NCBI RefSeq assembly: GCF_024347415.1
Contig: NZ_AP025476.1
Coordinates: 1,488,001-1,552,000, forward strand
Direction: 5' to 3'
From: Vibrio crassostreae
GTDB taxonomy: Bacteria; Pseudomonadota; Gammaproteobacteria; Enterobacterales; Vibrionaceae
DNA length: 64,000 bases
Under the pieces are notes generated by a model that saw only the letters and a list, made by a program, of their open reading frames with translations, ran no database searches and was not told where the DNA came from. Positions within the stretch are counted from its first letter, which is position 1; every line of letters begins with the position of its first letter. Both the position numbers and the translations under genes were made by a program. Shown piece by piece: positions 34,888 to 44,544 of the stretch.

Positions 34888-35565
34888 TTAAGAATAGAAC
34901 CAAACTACAAGCGAAAATATACTCGGTGCGATAATCGAGGTAATGACGCCACAGAGAACAAGCGCTAGAGAACTGAATGCCGCATCTTCTTGATTCTTTT
35001 CAGCACATGTCGCAGTACCTAATGCGTGAGATACCGTTCCCATTGTTAACCCTCTGGCGATTGGGCTCTTAATACCAATCAGGTTATAGATTGGGTAAGC
35101 AAAAATTGCCCCAAACAGACCAACAATCAAAACCAGAATCGCAGCAATAGCCGCTTCACCACCTAAATGACTTGAGACTTCCATTGCTATAGGTGTAGTG
35201 ACCGATTTACCTAGTAGGCTGGCAATTAGGCTCAGATCTGCTTTAAAGGCGACCGCAATCAGTGCTGTTGTTGTCATCGACATCACACTGCCCAGCGTGC
35301 AAGCAAAGGTGATGATGCGCCAGTTCGCTCGAATTTGAGGTAACTGTTCATATAGCGGATAAGCAAGCGCCACAACCGCAGGCTGAAGCATGTAAGTAAT
35401 CCAAGTGTTGTCTGCGTAGTAGGTCTCGAAAGGGACTTTGAAGAACAACAGAATTGGAATAATGATGCCAATGCTGATCAATAACGGGTTACACAGTGGT
35501 GAGTTCACTTTTTGGCTTACCCAGCGAGCAAACAGGAACACTACAATAGTGAGTAGAATCCACAT
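34888..35565 (-). CDS. LrgB/CidB-family membrane protein (YohK-like)
   Basis: This 225-residue protein has about seven hydrophobic segments and the conserved LLGKSVTTPIAMEVSSHLGG motif, followed by GTVSHALGTATCAE, both diagnostic of LrgB. With LrgA-type partners these proteins affect murein hydrolase export, or in plants and some bacteria glycolate or pyruvate movement. It follows the LrgA-type gene by two bases with AGAGGTAAATAATC before its ATG, so the pair is one operon. Confidence 0.95.
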   Translation of the reverse strand: MWILLTIVVFLFARWVSQKVNSPLCNPLLISIGIIIPILLFFKVPFETYYADNTWITYMLQPAVVALAYPLYEQLPQIRANWRIITFACTLGSVMSMTTTALIAVAFKADLSLIASLLGKSVTTPIAMEVSSHLGGEAAIAAILVLIVGLFGAIFAYPIYNLIGIKSPIARGLTMGTVSHALGTATCAEKNQEDAAFSSLALVLCGVITSIIAPSIFSLVVWFYS

Positions 35566-35567
35566 GA

Positions 35568-35939
35568 TTATTTACCTCTCGAAAGTAAGCGGTCTAAGAA
35601 CCATGATAAAGACACCAATACGATGAGCGTACCGCCAACGGCACTGGCCATGATTGGCAATGCATTGGCAATAAGCATGTCGAAGTGATCCATTAACCCA
35701 ACACTGATTGGGACGAACAATAAGATCATCAAACGAATAATCAGACTGGCACCGGGTTGTACCCAGTGTGATGGAACAATACCTATCACCATGGCGGTAA
35801 ACAGAATCAACATGCCAAAAATACTGCCTGGAATTGAGGTCTCTAGATATTGTTGTAACGCGTTGCCTGCAGTGAGAGCACCTATGATTAAGGTGAAGGA
35901 GATTAAGCAGTAAACGAGTTTGATCAATCTTTCTTTCAA
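35568..35939 (-). CDS. LrgA/CidA-family holin-like membrane protein (YohJ-like)
   Basis: This 123-residue protein has four hydrophobic segments and the family's [15 protein letters not shown] signature near residues 33-47. LrgA/CidA proteins are holin-like partners of LrgB/CidB. The apparent start is TTG at 35939 with AAGAGATG upstream; an ATG just before it runs straight into a stop. It is the first gene of the lrg pair and begins 24 bases from the end of sbcB, so part of its expression may come from the sbcB promoter. Confidence 0.93.
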   Translation of the reverse strand: MKERLIKLVYCLISFTLIIGALTAGNALQQYLETSIPGSIFGMLILFTAMVIGIVPSHWVQPGASLIIRLMILLFVPISVGLMDHFDMLIANALPIMASAVGGTLIVLVSLSWFLDRLLSRGK

Positions 35940-35963
35940 AGTGTCACATCTCTTGATAATGAA

Positions 35964-37388
35964 TTAACTAGCTAGCTTTTCTACGTATTGATAAACCGCT
36001 TTCAAGATAGCCATTTTCTTCTCGTCGCTTTCATGTTCATGCGCGAGGTTTTCTAGATTCAGCATGTACTCTTCTAAGCGACTCTCGTAAAACTCACGAC
36101 AATGGTTCGCCCATTTCAGCTGCTCAGCTTCATCAAGTGTCCATGGGAAATGACGAGCGCGGTAACGGAACAACAACGGCTTAATACGCTCGTCACTGAA
36201 AGTGATGTCTAAAGCGGCCAAGTTGTTCGGGTCAGTTTCACGAATGATGTTCATCGCGGTCTTATCTGCTGGAGAGAAGAAGCCATCGTAAAGGTGTGTG
36301 TCTACATCATCGCTTTTTTCGTATTCACGCTCTTGTGAGTACAAGCCAATCAACTTTTCACGAATCTCTGGATGTTCACGTAATAGGGCTAGATTCTTCA
36401 AACACTGTTGACGATCGATACCGATCGTTTCAGCATTTTCAGCGGTGAGCGTTTTTGCTGGCGCGAGAATAGGGCACTTGTTGAGTTGTACCAGTTTGAT
36501 TGGTACTGGCAGTTCGTCTTCAGCAAGCTCGCTGCGCTTGGTATAAAGCCTTTCTCTTAGTTCATCCGCATCCATTTCCAGTAAAGGGCTTGGGTCTTTC
36601 GCTAGGTCGACCACAATAACCGCGTTTTGGTTAGTCGGATGCCACGCCATAGGCACCACCCAGCTTGTGTAATTACAATCACGACCAAACATGCCTGACA
36701 CGTGCATTAACGGTGTCATGTTGACGATGTCGACAAGCTCATTCAACTTACGCTTGTGGCGCATGTTGTAGAGGTAATCAAACATCTTAGGTTGTGCGGC
36801 TTTCAGCTTTTTCGCGAGTTCGATAGTTGCGATAACATCGGCCATTGCATCGTGCGCGTTCTCATGTTCAATGCCATTTGCCACAGATAGGTGTTCCAGT
36901 TTAAAACTTGGGTAACCTTCTTCATTCTCTGGCCAAACAATGCCTTCAGGACGCAGTGCGTGAACAGCGCGCATTACATCCAGTAGATCCCAACGTGAGT
37001 TGCCGTTCTGCCAGCTCCACGCATATGGGTCGATGAAGTTACGGTAACAGGTGTAACGCGTTACTTCGTCATCGAATCGAATGCTGTTGTAGCCAAGGCT
37101 TGTGGTGTTTGGTTTTGCCAGCTCTGCATGAATCTTGGCGATAAACTCAGGCTCAGGTAAGCCTTGAGACATGGCTTTTTGTGGTGTGATGCGAGTGATC
37201 AGCGCAGCTTCAGGTGCAGGAAGATAATCAGCAGGAGGTTGGCAGTAGATAACCAAAGGTTCTCCGATAACATTGAAATCTTGGTCGGTACGAACACCTG
37301 CGAATTGACTCGGACGATCTTTCGCTGGGCTCACGCCCCATGTTTCGTAATCGAAAAAGAAGTAGGTTGGCTGATTATCTGAACTCAT
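35964..37388 (-). CDS. sbcB: exodeoxyribonuclease I
   Basis: This 474-residue enzyme degrades single-stranded DNA 3' to 5' and takes part in recombination and mismatch repair. The DEDD exonuclease residues appear in FFFDYETWG (Asp and Glu), GYNSIRFDDEVTR and HENAHDAMADVIAT; the SH3-like and helical C-terminal domains follow. Length matches E. coli ExoI (475). AGGAAATTCA precedes the ATG. Confidence 0.97.
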   Translation of the reverse strand: MSSDNQPTYFFFDYETWGVSPAKDRPSQFAGVRTDQDFNVIGEPLVIYCQPPADYLPAPEAALITRITPQKAMSQGLPEPEFIAKIHAELAKPNTTSLGYNSIRFDDEVTRYTCYRNFIDPYAWSWQNGNSRWDLLDVMRAVHALRPEGIVWPENEEGYPSFKLEHLSVANGIEHENAHDAMADVIATIELAKKLKAAQPKMFDYLYNMRHKRKLNELVDIVNMTPLMHVSGMFGRDCNYTSWVVPMAWHPTNQNAVIVVDLAKDPSPLLEMDADELRERLYTKRSELAEDELPVPIKLVQLNKCPILAPAKTLTAENAETIGIDRQQCLKNLALLREHPEIREKLIGLYSQEREYEKSDDVDTHLYDGFFSPADKTAMNIIRETDPNNLAALDITFSDERIKPLLFRYRARHFPWTLDEAEQLKWANHCREFYESRLEEYMLNLENLAHEHESDEKKMAILKAVYQYVEKLAS

Positions 37389-38273
37389 TGAATTTCCTGA
37401 ACAGTAAGCGGACGACGTTTACTGTGGCTGAAGGTTAGTTTTGTTCAGTATCTGATAGTATGCGGTACGCGTGCAACCCAGATCACAAATAAATTGCCGG
37501 AAAACGGTGCTTTACTATTCAATCGAGTCAACAGGGAAGCTTTTGAATCGAATTGTGGCGATTTCTTCGTAACGGTTCTGCCTGTTTACGGTTCAGATGA
37601 GCGGCGGTGGTGGAGAGTCAGGGTCACTATCAAGGTACAGATGTTTAAGCTATCAGACGACCGTTTAAACCGTTACATCTTCATGCCTAATGCTCTCCCC
37701 AATTTAGTTGTCTTTCGGCAATATAATTCACTTAGCTTTGACGATTTATTGATTATTAATGAGTGTAGGGGTAATCATGTTGGATAGTTCTACGTGTCTC
37801 ATTTTTAATACTGTTTAAAACTTATGTTTAAACTGGCTAATACAGAAACTTATTATTTCATTTTTATTACAGAACAATGTTAATACTGGTTTGTTTCATT
37901 TGTGAGACTATATTGCAACACGGTGATCTATATAGTGATTCATTTAAATAAAATGCTTGGTTATTACTTTTGTTTATTGTGCAGACATTTTAAATAAAAC
38001 GTGTTTTATAAAAATAATGACGTATAAAATTAAAGGGATTAAGTGTAAAACCAGTTTTATATATAATTAATAAAAACACCTAAATACCACTATTTTTGTT
38101 AGTGTTATTTATATCAATTTGCGTGATCTTATTCTCACTGCGCCTCATTTCTTTATAAATTAGTGTCAATGTATATATTTTATAAATAGGATTGCTGTTA
38201 CTTAATTGTTAACTCTGATTAACTATTAGGTAACCCTAATAATAAAGCCGATTTTATATAAAGGATTAAAGAA
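37389..38273. other. 885-base AT-rich gap ahead of the fimbrial cluster
   Basis: No convincing gene is present; a 97-codon frame at 37494-37787 starts with TTG and lacks a ribosome-binding site. From about 37790 onward the stretch becomes strongly AT-rich, the type of sequence often bound by H-NS in Vibrio. It must carry the fimbrial promoter. The change in composition right after sbcB marks the left edge of a probable accessory block. Confidence 0.55.
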
Positions 38274-38708
38274 ATGAACAAAGTCTTTAAGGTTGTTGCT
38301 GTATCTGCACTTTCTATCTCTTCAGCGAACGTTTTCGCTGTGAGTGACACTTTTGATGCAACACTAGAAGTAAAACAAGCAATTACAATGACAAAAACAA
38401 GTGATCTTGACTTCGGTATCATCACTTCAGACAACACAACGGACGTTGTTATCGCTCAAGGTGATGCTGGAGCTGCGGCATTTACTCTTTCTGGAGAATC
38501 TGGTGATGCAGTAACAGTAAGTATTTCTGATACTAACTTGGTAAACGGCGTAAATACGATTGCAGCTGAATTCGACTTTAATAACGCTATTACTCTTACG
38601 GGGGGTAATGCGAACCTTAATATTGGTGGTACTGCACGTACTTCAAGTGCGACATTAGTTGCTGGTACATATACTGCTAACGTTGCAGTAGATGTAACTT
38701 ACCAGTAA
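38274..38708 (+). CDS. fimbrial major subunit-like protein (DUF4402 type)
   Basis: The 144-residue secreted protein has a signal peptide (residues 1-22, ending ANVFA) and a Thr/Asn/Gly-rich beta-sandwich with few charged residues. The early ITMTKTSDLDFGIITSD strand and late SATLVAGTYTANVAVDVTY strand match the DUF4402 family of pilin-like subunits. It lacks cysteines, so there is no pilin disulfide. First in a four-gene chaperone-usher cluster and followed by an attenuator-like hairpin, it is probably the abundant shaft subunit. Confidence 0.8.
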   Translation: MNKVFKVVAVSALSISSANVFAVSDTFDATLEVKQAITMTKTSDLDFGIITSDNTTDVVIAQGDAGAAAFTLSGESGDAVTVSISDTNLVNGVNTIAAEFDFNNAITLTGGNANLNIGGTARTSSATLVAGTYTANVAVDVTYQ

Positions 38709-38731
38709 TTAAATGAAACCAGTGTAATATT

Positions 38732-38757
38732 GTGGCTGCTATAAAGCAGCCGCTTTT
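38732..38757 (+). terminator. partial terminator/attenuator after the major subunit gene
   Basis: GTGGCTGCT (38732-38740) pairs with AGCAGCCGC (38745-38753) including one G-T pair, with a loop of four bases and TTTT following. It lies between the first and second fimbrial genes, three bases ahead of the second start codon. Partial termination here would keep the shaft subunit in excess over chaperone and usher. Confidence 0.65.
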
Positions 38758-38760
38758 ACT

Positions 38761-39198
38761 ATGAGTGTTCTATTCAAATACGCGATTTATATTGGTCTGA
38801 TGATTTACTCCAGCCCTTTTCATGCGCTAGAAATTATTCCTGAGAATATGGAAGTGAAATTTCCGGGCATGTATATCTCTGGGTCGGGCCAGAATGCGGA
38901 TTCAAACCCATCCAATAGTCAGGTTTATGTGGTTCGTTTTTATGTTGAAGGTGAGCCTGGTAAAAAAATCGTGGTTTCTCTCCCTTCCAAGCAATATCTA
39001 AACCATTCTCGTAAATCCAAACGCCTGCGTATTAGAAAGTTCTATTTTGGTTGTGGCTTATCAAAGCGTGGTAGAGCCAAAATCAAAGGGAATGGAAGAA
39101 GCAAATTATTGTGTATTGGTGCCAAAGTGAAAATCGGCGCTAACCACCCAGCAGGCCTTTACACCAGTACAATCCCTTTTGAGGTTAATTATAAATGA
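38761..39198 (+). CDS. minor fimbrial subunit-like protein
   Basis: The 145-residue protein has a signal peptide (about residues 1-22, ending FHA) and a predicted beta-sandwich closing with GLYTSTIPFEVNYK, which resembles the terminal strand of the major subunit. It is far more basic (the KSKRLRIRKFYFG segment) and has two cysteines that could pair. It may be a tip, adaptor or adhesin subunit. Its stop overlaps the chaperone start by four bases. The ribosome-binding site is masked by the preceding hairpin, suggesting low or coupled expression. Confidence 0.65.
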   Translation: MSVLFKYAIYIGLMIYSSPFHALEIIPENMEVKFPGMYISGSGQNADSNPSNSQVYVVRFYVEGEPGKKIVVSLPSKQYLNHSRKSKRLRIRKFYFGCGLSKRGRAKIKGNGRSKLLCIGAKVKIGANHPAGLYTSTIPFEVNYK

Positions 39199-39905
39199 AG
39201 TTGTTTATCTCATGTGTTCTCGGCTTAATCTTCACAACACAAGCCTATGCTCAGTTACTCATCGCACCGACTCGTTTTGTGCTGGATGCCGACACTTCAG
39301 TGACTGAAAAAATCGTCGTCGAAAACAATTCAGATCAACCGATTCGCTTGGAGATAAAACCGATTTATCGCCCGGTAAAGGCGAGTGGCTTAGTTCGAAC
39401 TGACGCTAATATCTCGCAATCAGAAGATATCGCGAGTTGGATTAAAGTGTCACCACCAATAATTCGTGAATTGAAACCCAACCAAAGACGCACTGTTCGC
39501 TTACGCATGAACGCATTGCCAGACGACATGCCAGATGGCGAATATCGAGCTTACCTATGGTTTTCGCCTATCGCGAAGGCTGTTGAAGCCTCACCGCCTG
39601 ATTTATCCAGAAAGGTTCGTTCTAACAACGGTTCTGCGTTTCAACTTAACTTTCATATCAACAGTTATGTACCGGTTTACGTGCAAAAAGGTGAGCAGGT
39701 ACAAGATGTGAAGTTTCAATGTGATGGTCAGAACCTAAAGATCACGAATGACGGCAATTTCCAGTTCAGCGCTAAACTGAATGTCGATGAACACAGTGAA
39801 AAGGTGGTGTTACTTCGTAATGCAGAGTTAACCAAACCGCTACCGAAGGGCTCAAAGGTTTCATTGGTGCAGAACGACCAGCCTTTGTACGAATGTGTTC
39901 TGTAG
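39195..39905 (+). CDS. PapD-like fimbrial chaperone
   Basis: This 236-residue periplasmic protein has a signal peptide (residues 1-19, ending AYA) and an immunoglobulin-like N-terminal domain: LLIAPTRFVLDAD strand, then WIKVSPPIIRELKPNQRRTVRLR, the G1-type strand region. The second domain is less typical and includes a likely disulfide (CDGQNLKI with the C-terminal YECVL). Such chaperones fold pilins by donating a strand. Sequence features are closer to the alternate (CS1-like) chaperones than to PapD/FimC. Confidence 0.82.
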   Translation: MKLFISCVLGLIFTTQAYAQLLIAPTRFVLDADTSVTEKIVVENNSDQPIRLEIKPIYRPVKASGLVRTDANISQSEDIASWIKVSPPIIRELKPNQRRTVRLRMNALPDDMPDGEYRAYLWFSPIAKAVEASPPDLSRKVRSNNGSAFQLNFHINSYVPVYVQKGEQVQDVKFQCDGQNLKITNDGNFQFSAKLNVDEHSEKVVLLRNAELTKPLPKGSKVSLVQNDQPLYECVL

Positions 39906-39959
39906 CTTGAACTGTGTGTTGCCAGTGATTGTGCGCTCAACTGAGTGACGACAAGATCC

Positions 39960-42410
39960 ATGTTTCAACATTTGGCTTGTCGAGTTGCCTTGCTTTGTTC
40001 ACTGTTTCCATTTGTCGCTCTTTCACAGTCAGAAGGGGAAAGTGAGGCGATTGAGCTTTATCCTGCTCATATCGAAGTTCGAGTAGGGCAAGTCGGTGAT
40101 AGTTTCTATCGTGTCATGATGGATGATTACGAAGAGCCGTTTATTTCGATATCAAATGCCGCGTTTTCTCTGCTAGAGATGAATGGGCAGTGCGATGAGA
40201 ACGGCTATTGCGAAATCTACTTGCCACAAGACGTTGGGCGAGAGTCTCCCCCTTATATCGTTGATACTGAGCAAGCCGCCTGCTATCGCGATGACAACAA
40301 TATCCAGTCGATCAAATATCAAGTCATCGACTCAGAAACTTACATCCACTGGTACAGCTTACAAGCTTGTATCCCGGCTAAAGTGCGTTGGGATATTGAT
40401 GATTACCGACTCACCGTTTCTCCAGAATTTAGCTCATTGACTGAGTTGGAAGCGGCTATTTCTAAGATGAAAAATGAATCACGTAAGAAGGCCGAGGATC
40501 TCAAGCGAGCTGAAAACACGCCAGCTTTCGAACCTGTTGCCGCCGTGGGTTTGGCGACTCGGTTAGCGACTTCGGTTTATCACGACAGTGAAACTGGCGG
40601 TGATATTTACGCAATTTCAGACACCATATTAAGCTCTGAACACTTCTTGTCTCGCTTGTCGATTGATTCACGAGAAGATAACCCCATCGTTTATTACAAC
40701 ATTGCGGTAGAAGCTCATGACGGTGAAGGCTCTCTGGAAGTCGGCCATGTGTTATTAGATGGCAGCGTCTTTACCGTGAATCAAACCCTCGAAGACGGGC
40801 TCTATTACACCAATCGAAAGCGACAGACAGAGTTCGGCAACCTTCAACTCGAACGAACCACTCAACCTAACATCAGCATCGATGTTTTGGTTAATGGCAT
40901 CTATCAAACCACTTATCGCTCTGATGAGTTTGGACGCTTCGTTGTTGAAGAAGACAATATTTCCCCCGGTGACACCATCAAGTTTCGCTACTACTTGTCG
41001 AAAGGGGTTTGGCAGGAAGAAGAGATCACCGTCGCCGGTTTAGAAGATGCGTTTCTGCCACGCAACGAGTGGGGCGTGCAAGTGGTCGGTAATGAAGGCG
41101 CAGACCGAGCGGGCGCAGTGTCACTTGAATATGGGCTCGCCGATTACTTCACCGTGGGTAGCGCCTTTATGAGGCAACACGGCAAAGATCTGATTGGCTT
41201 TCAAGGACGATATTTACCAGCGCACTGGTTTGCGGGCGATATCGGTTGGTTGCCGGAGTTCAATCGCTTTCCAATGGAGTTTGATATCTTGATCAACGGC
41301 GATCAGTCGGCATCGATAGAGCTCAATAAAACCGATGAATTGGACTTAGAGTCGATGGAGTACGACGTTTTCAAATATAACTTGTCGCTTTCAAACCTAA
41401 CGGCCTTTTTGACGGTGAGAGATGATGACGACGAATTGAACGTTGAACCTAAGCTCAACTCGAAAGTGGCTCGTAATTTGTTTGTCTCATACGCCGGTGA
41501 TTATCGATATACCAAAGCTTCTCACCAAGATGATTATCTACACACTATTGGCTTGGCAAAAAGTGGGTTTTCGGATACATCGTGGAATATCTCTGGAACT
41601 GTTGATGGCTCGGGTCATCATGAACGAACGGAATTATCCCTAAGGAATGCGTGCAAAGAGTGCCTGTTAGATCCGTTGGAGGTTTTTCAAGAGCTCACCA
41701 CTAATGTATCAGCTCGCTATCAAAAGCAGGAGGTTTCGTTTACGGCTTCTTTGGAAGCTCGAGTGAATCCTTATTTGCTCTTTAAATTGGAAGGAACTGA
41801 AGACCGATACGGTGTCGAGATGACGACCGAATTCGGCGCGAAGACTTACTTTGATGAAAGCATTGGTGAGTTTGTTGAGTGGAATCGATACAACCATTCT
41901 AAGCTGACGGGCATTGTTTACGATCACCACAAACAGCCCATACAAGGTGTAAGCCTACAAATCTTGGATCAACGAGCGGTCAGTGATGCAAAAGGCCGAT
42001 TTGAATTCTCAAGTGTTCCGGCTCGAGATAATCTGCCTATCTATATTGATGAAGGGGCACTCGACCTTAACCTTACACCGATTCAAAACCCTGTGTTTGT
42101 AAATACCAAACAGGTAGGACTGACCCACGCGCATATCGAAATGGTAGTGTCGTTTGGCGTTGATGGCACGGTAGAAGGTGACCTAGAAAACAGTGCTTAT
42201 CTGCACTTTAAACATATCCAGAAAGGCACCGAGTATTCGAGCGAGATTGAGAGCGATGGCTTTTACATGGTAGAGGGGCTCATCGCGGGCAAATACATTG
42301 TGACTTTAGAAATGGGAGACAAGCGATACGTGCAAGGTGCCGACTTGGACGGCGATTTCTGGGTAAGCGACCTCACATTCAACCTCATTGATTTTCATAA
42401 GGTGTACTAG
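39960..42410 (+). CDS. divergent outer-membrane usher
   Basis: The 816-residue protein has a signal peptide (about residues 1-23) and an N-terminal domain with a Cys-rich NGQCDENGYCEIYLP loop. A segment reading VLVNGIYQTTYRSDEFGRF then ISPGDTIKFRYYL resembles the plug of fimbrial ushers. A long run of alternating beta-strands follows (GAVSLEYGLADYFTVGSAFM is typical usher barrel). It ends with a carboxypeptidase-regulatory-like domain (LTGIVYDHHKQPIQGVSLQI) and a second small beta domain. Ushers thread subunits across the outer membrane. It is most like alternate-pathway ushers (CooC/TcfC). Start ATG 39960 is preferred to GTG 39945. Confidence 0.75.
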   Translation: MFQHLACRVALLCSLFPFVALSQSEGESEAIELYPAHIEVRVGQVGDSFYRVMMDDYEEPFISISNAAFSLLEMNGQCDENGYCEIYLPQDVGRESPPYIVDTEQAACYRDDNNIQSIKYQVIDSETYIHWYSLQACIPAKVRWDIDDYRLTVSPEFSSLTELEAAISKMKNESRKKAEDLKRAENTPAFEPVAAVGLATRLATSVYHDSETGGDIYAISDTILSSEHFLSRLSIDSREDNPIVYYNIAVEAHDGEGSLEVGHVLLDGSVFTVNQTLEDGLYYTNRKRQTEFGNLQLERTTQPNISIDVLVNGIYQTTYRSDEFGRFVVEEDNISPGDTIKFRYYLSKGVWQEEEITVAGLEDAFLPRNEWGVQVVGNEGADRAGAVSLEYGLADYFTVGSAFMRQHGKDLIGFQGRYLPAHWFAGDIGWLPEFNRFPMEFDILINGDQSASIELNKTDELDLESMEYDVFKYNLSLSNLTAFLTVRDDDDELNVEPKLNSKVARNLFVSYAGDYRYTKASHQDDYLHTIGLAKSGFSDTSWNISGTVDGSGHHERTELSLRNACKECLLDPLEVFQELTTNVSARYQKQEVSFTASLEARVNPYLLFKLEGTEDRYGVEMTTEFGAKTYFDESIGEFVEWNRYNHSKLTGIVYDHHKQPIQGVSLQILDQRAVSDAKGRFEFSSVPARDNLPIYIDEGALDLNLTPIQNPVFVNTKQVGLTHAHIEMVVSFGVDGTVEGDLENSAYLHFKHIQKGTEYSSEIESDGFYMVEGLIAGKYIVTLEMGDKRYVQGADLDGDFWVSDLTFNLIDFHKVY

Positions 42411-42425
42411 ATCCGATCGCTTTGA

Positions 42426-43274
42426 TTAGTCTGATGGAGGTGAGAGTATCAATCGCACTTTCTGTTTCATGGTTAACTCTCGGTTCTTCAAATCTTTGAA
42501 TATGGCCTTCCATTCTTGAAAGGTGACCACTATCGGGTTAAAACTGTTTACAGGCTTGGTGACGCCGTAACGTACGGTTTCAACTTCAGGTTCGAACGTA
42601 CCAAACAACTTATCCCAAATGATCAAAACACCGGCGTAGTTCTTATCTATGTATTGCGGGTTTTTGCCGTGATGCACACGGTGGTGTGATGGGGTGTTAA
42701 AGATGTATTCAAGTGGTCCTAAGCTTCGTATCCATTGAGTATGTACAAAGAACTGCAAACCTAGATTCAGAAGCACCACAAAGATGACCCATTTAGGGTC
42801 AAAACCTATGATGACCAACGGTACCCAGAATAGCCACATCCCAGCAAGTGGGTACATTAAGCTTTGACGGAAAGCCGTACTGAAGTTCATCTGTTCTGAG
42901 CTGTGGTGCGCGACGTGTGCTGCCCACATCCAGCGAACACGATGGCTTGCTCTATGGAACCAGTAATAGCAAAAGTCTTGCAACACCATCAACACAATGA
43001 AACTCAGCACGCCCATTTCAATGTCCATTAAACGCCAACCAAACATCAAGAGATACAACTGCACGACCAATAACCCGGTGAGCAAATCGGAGAGTTGATG
43101 CATTCCCGCAAGCGTGAAGTTACACATCACTTCTGAAAGTTTATAGCTGGAATTATCTGGTAGTCGACCTTGCTTCTGACCGATAAAATACTCAGCCAAC
43201 ATGCACACCACGAATAAGGGCGCTAATACCAGCAGTAGCCATTCTGGGTGATTGATTAATGCGTCGATATTCAT
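42426..43274 (-). CDS. sterol desaturase / fatty-acid hydroxylase superfamily protein
   Basis: The 282-residue membrane enzyme has about four hydrophobic segments and the eight-histidine di-iron pattern of the superfamily: HRASH, HVAHH and SHHRVHH (HxxxH, HxxHH, HHxxHH-like). These oxygenases hydroxylate or desaturate lipid substrates at the membrane. The substrate in bacteria is usually not a sterol and is unknown here. It is convergent with the usher gene, 15 bases apart, and has AAGGATAAAAC before its ATG. Confidence 0.9.
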   Translation of the reverse strand: MNIDALINHPEWLLLVLAPLFVVCMLAEYFIGQKQGRLPDNSSYKLSEVMCNFTLAGMHQLSDLLTGLLVVQLYLLMFGWRLMDIEMGVLSFIVLMVLQDFCYYWFHRASHRVRWMWAAHVAHHSSEQMNFSTAFRQSLMYPLAGMWLFWVPLVIIGFDPKWVIFVVLLNLGLQFFVHTQWIRSLGPLEYIFNTPSHHRVHHGKNPQYIDKNYAGVLIIWDKLFGTFEPEVETVRYGVTKPVNSFNPIVVTFQEWKAIFKDLKNRELTMKQKVRLILSPPSD

Positions 43275-43361
43275 GTTTTATCCTTGTTGAGACGCCATAC
43301 GCGTTCTTAGTATCAAGCTTACTTAGACTTGATCGTCTGAGATTCAGTCAGCAGAATTTCG

Positions 43362-44375
43362 CTACCAGCGAGCAAAGTGATCTTCTGTTAGACCAAGAAC
43401 ATCATCGAGTTGATGTGTCACTCCATTGTTGTCTTCAATCGAGCCAGAAAAGTGACCAACGAACTGACGAAAGTTACTTTTTAACAGCCATAAATTGAGC
43501 TTTTCGCTGCGATTATTTAAGGGCGTAAAGGTCAGGTTTATACGTCCATCTTGTGATGTTATCTGCCAAGGTAAATTCGTGTCTTGGCGATTAAACGTAA
43601 ACTGCACCGGATGAAGTAAGTGTCTGCTTCCATTCACCCATAAAACGTTTTCGCAGCCTCCGGTTTCATTGACGCCCGCTGCGAGGTTCAGGCCAATATC
43701 AGTGCCATTGGATTGCGCGTTGATGCTTGCCCAGCGCCAACTGGTTTCACGCCTCATGTAACCCGCTGAAAAGTCATACCCGGCACGAGCTTGCGTGAGC
43801 TTTAATGATGTTCCCTTGACTTGGATGTCGCCGCTGATGCGCAAAGCATTGTGCTTTTGGGTGTAAGTCCAACCTGAATAACCCGTTGGGCTGCACATCG
43901 ACATGGGCAAGCTGTCGGCTTCAGGCTCTAAAACGATATCGGCCTTGATGAGTTTGGTATTCAAACGAACTCGCCATTGTCCGCCTTCGATATCGAAAGC
44001 AATGCTTTGGCTTGCGATGCTTGTTGTTCCTTCGTATGGTGAAGGCGTTACTTGTTTATCAAACCCAAACGGCCTCAACCAAGACGACTCTTCCAGGTGG
44101 TTGTTTTCAATATCGTACAGATAACAAAATGCCGAGCCCAAGTAGCGAATATCCGCGATAGCGACACCAATAATGTGTGTGTCGGTGACGATGCTGACAA
44201 ATTGGAATTGTTTGTAGTGGAAGTGCTTCTGCCAAGGAGCTGCTTTTGAATCCATCGAGTTTCGGTAGTCAAAGTTCTCGATGTTCAGGTGTTTTGGGAT
44301 GCCATCGAAATGCCCAACCGTCGGCTGACCATTAGAACCAATCAAACTGTGTGGAGCAGGGGTTGTTTTTATCAT
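43362..44375 (-). CDS. DUF2804 family protein
   Basis: This 337-residue soluble protein matches DUF2804 by length and by motifs such as HFHYKQFQFVSIVTDTHIIG, SPTGYSGWTYTQK and GCENVLWVNG. The sequence reads as a large beta-sandwich, possibly lipocalin-like, resembling AttH/hydroxyneurosporene-synthase-type lipid or terpenoid proteins; that similarity is inferred. Its place beside a lipid-hydroxylase-like gene and an AraC regulator suggests a shared lipid-related pathway. Confidence 0.82.
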   Translation of the reverse strand: MIKTTPAPHSLIGSNGQPTVGHFDGIPKHLNIENFDYRNSMDSKAAPWQKHFHYKQFQFVSIVTDTHIIGVAIADIRYLGSAFCYLYDIENNHLEESSWLRPFGFDKQVTPSPYEGTTSIASQSIAFDIEGGQWRVRLNTKLIKADIVLEPEADSLPMSMCSPTGYSGWTYTQKHNALRISGDIQVKGTSLKLTQARAGYDFSAGYMRRETSWRWASINAQSNGTDIGLNLAAGVNETGGCENVLWVNGSRHLLHPVQFTFNRQDTNLPWQITSQDGRINLTFTPLNNRSEKLNLWLLKSNFRQFVGHFSGSIEDNNGVTHQLDDVLGLTEDHFARW

Positions 44376-44544
44376 TGCGATGGTTCACATAAATTTAACA
44401 ATTAACAGCATTGTGCAATGAGTAACGTAAAATTGGGAGGTCATAATCGGACAAGAGCAGGTTATCAATCACGATTTTGTCAGTAGTGTTGTTGAAGCTG
44501 AGTAGTCATGTTTATGGGAATGGGCTCGATATAAGGAGAGACGA

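Noticed and set aside
37494..37787. 97-codon plus-strand open frame upstream of the fimbrial cluster
   Set aside because: It starts with TTG without a ribosome-binding site, has an odd composition and no recognisable fold or family; likely chance.
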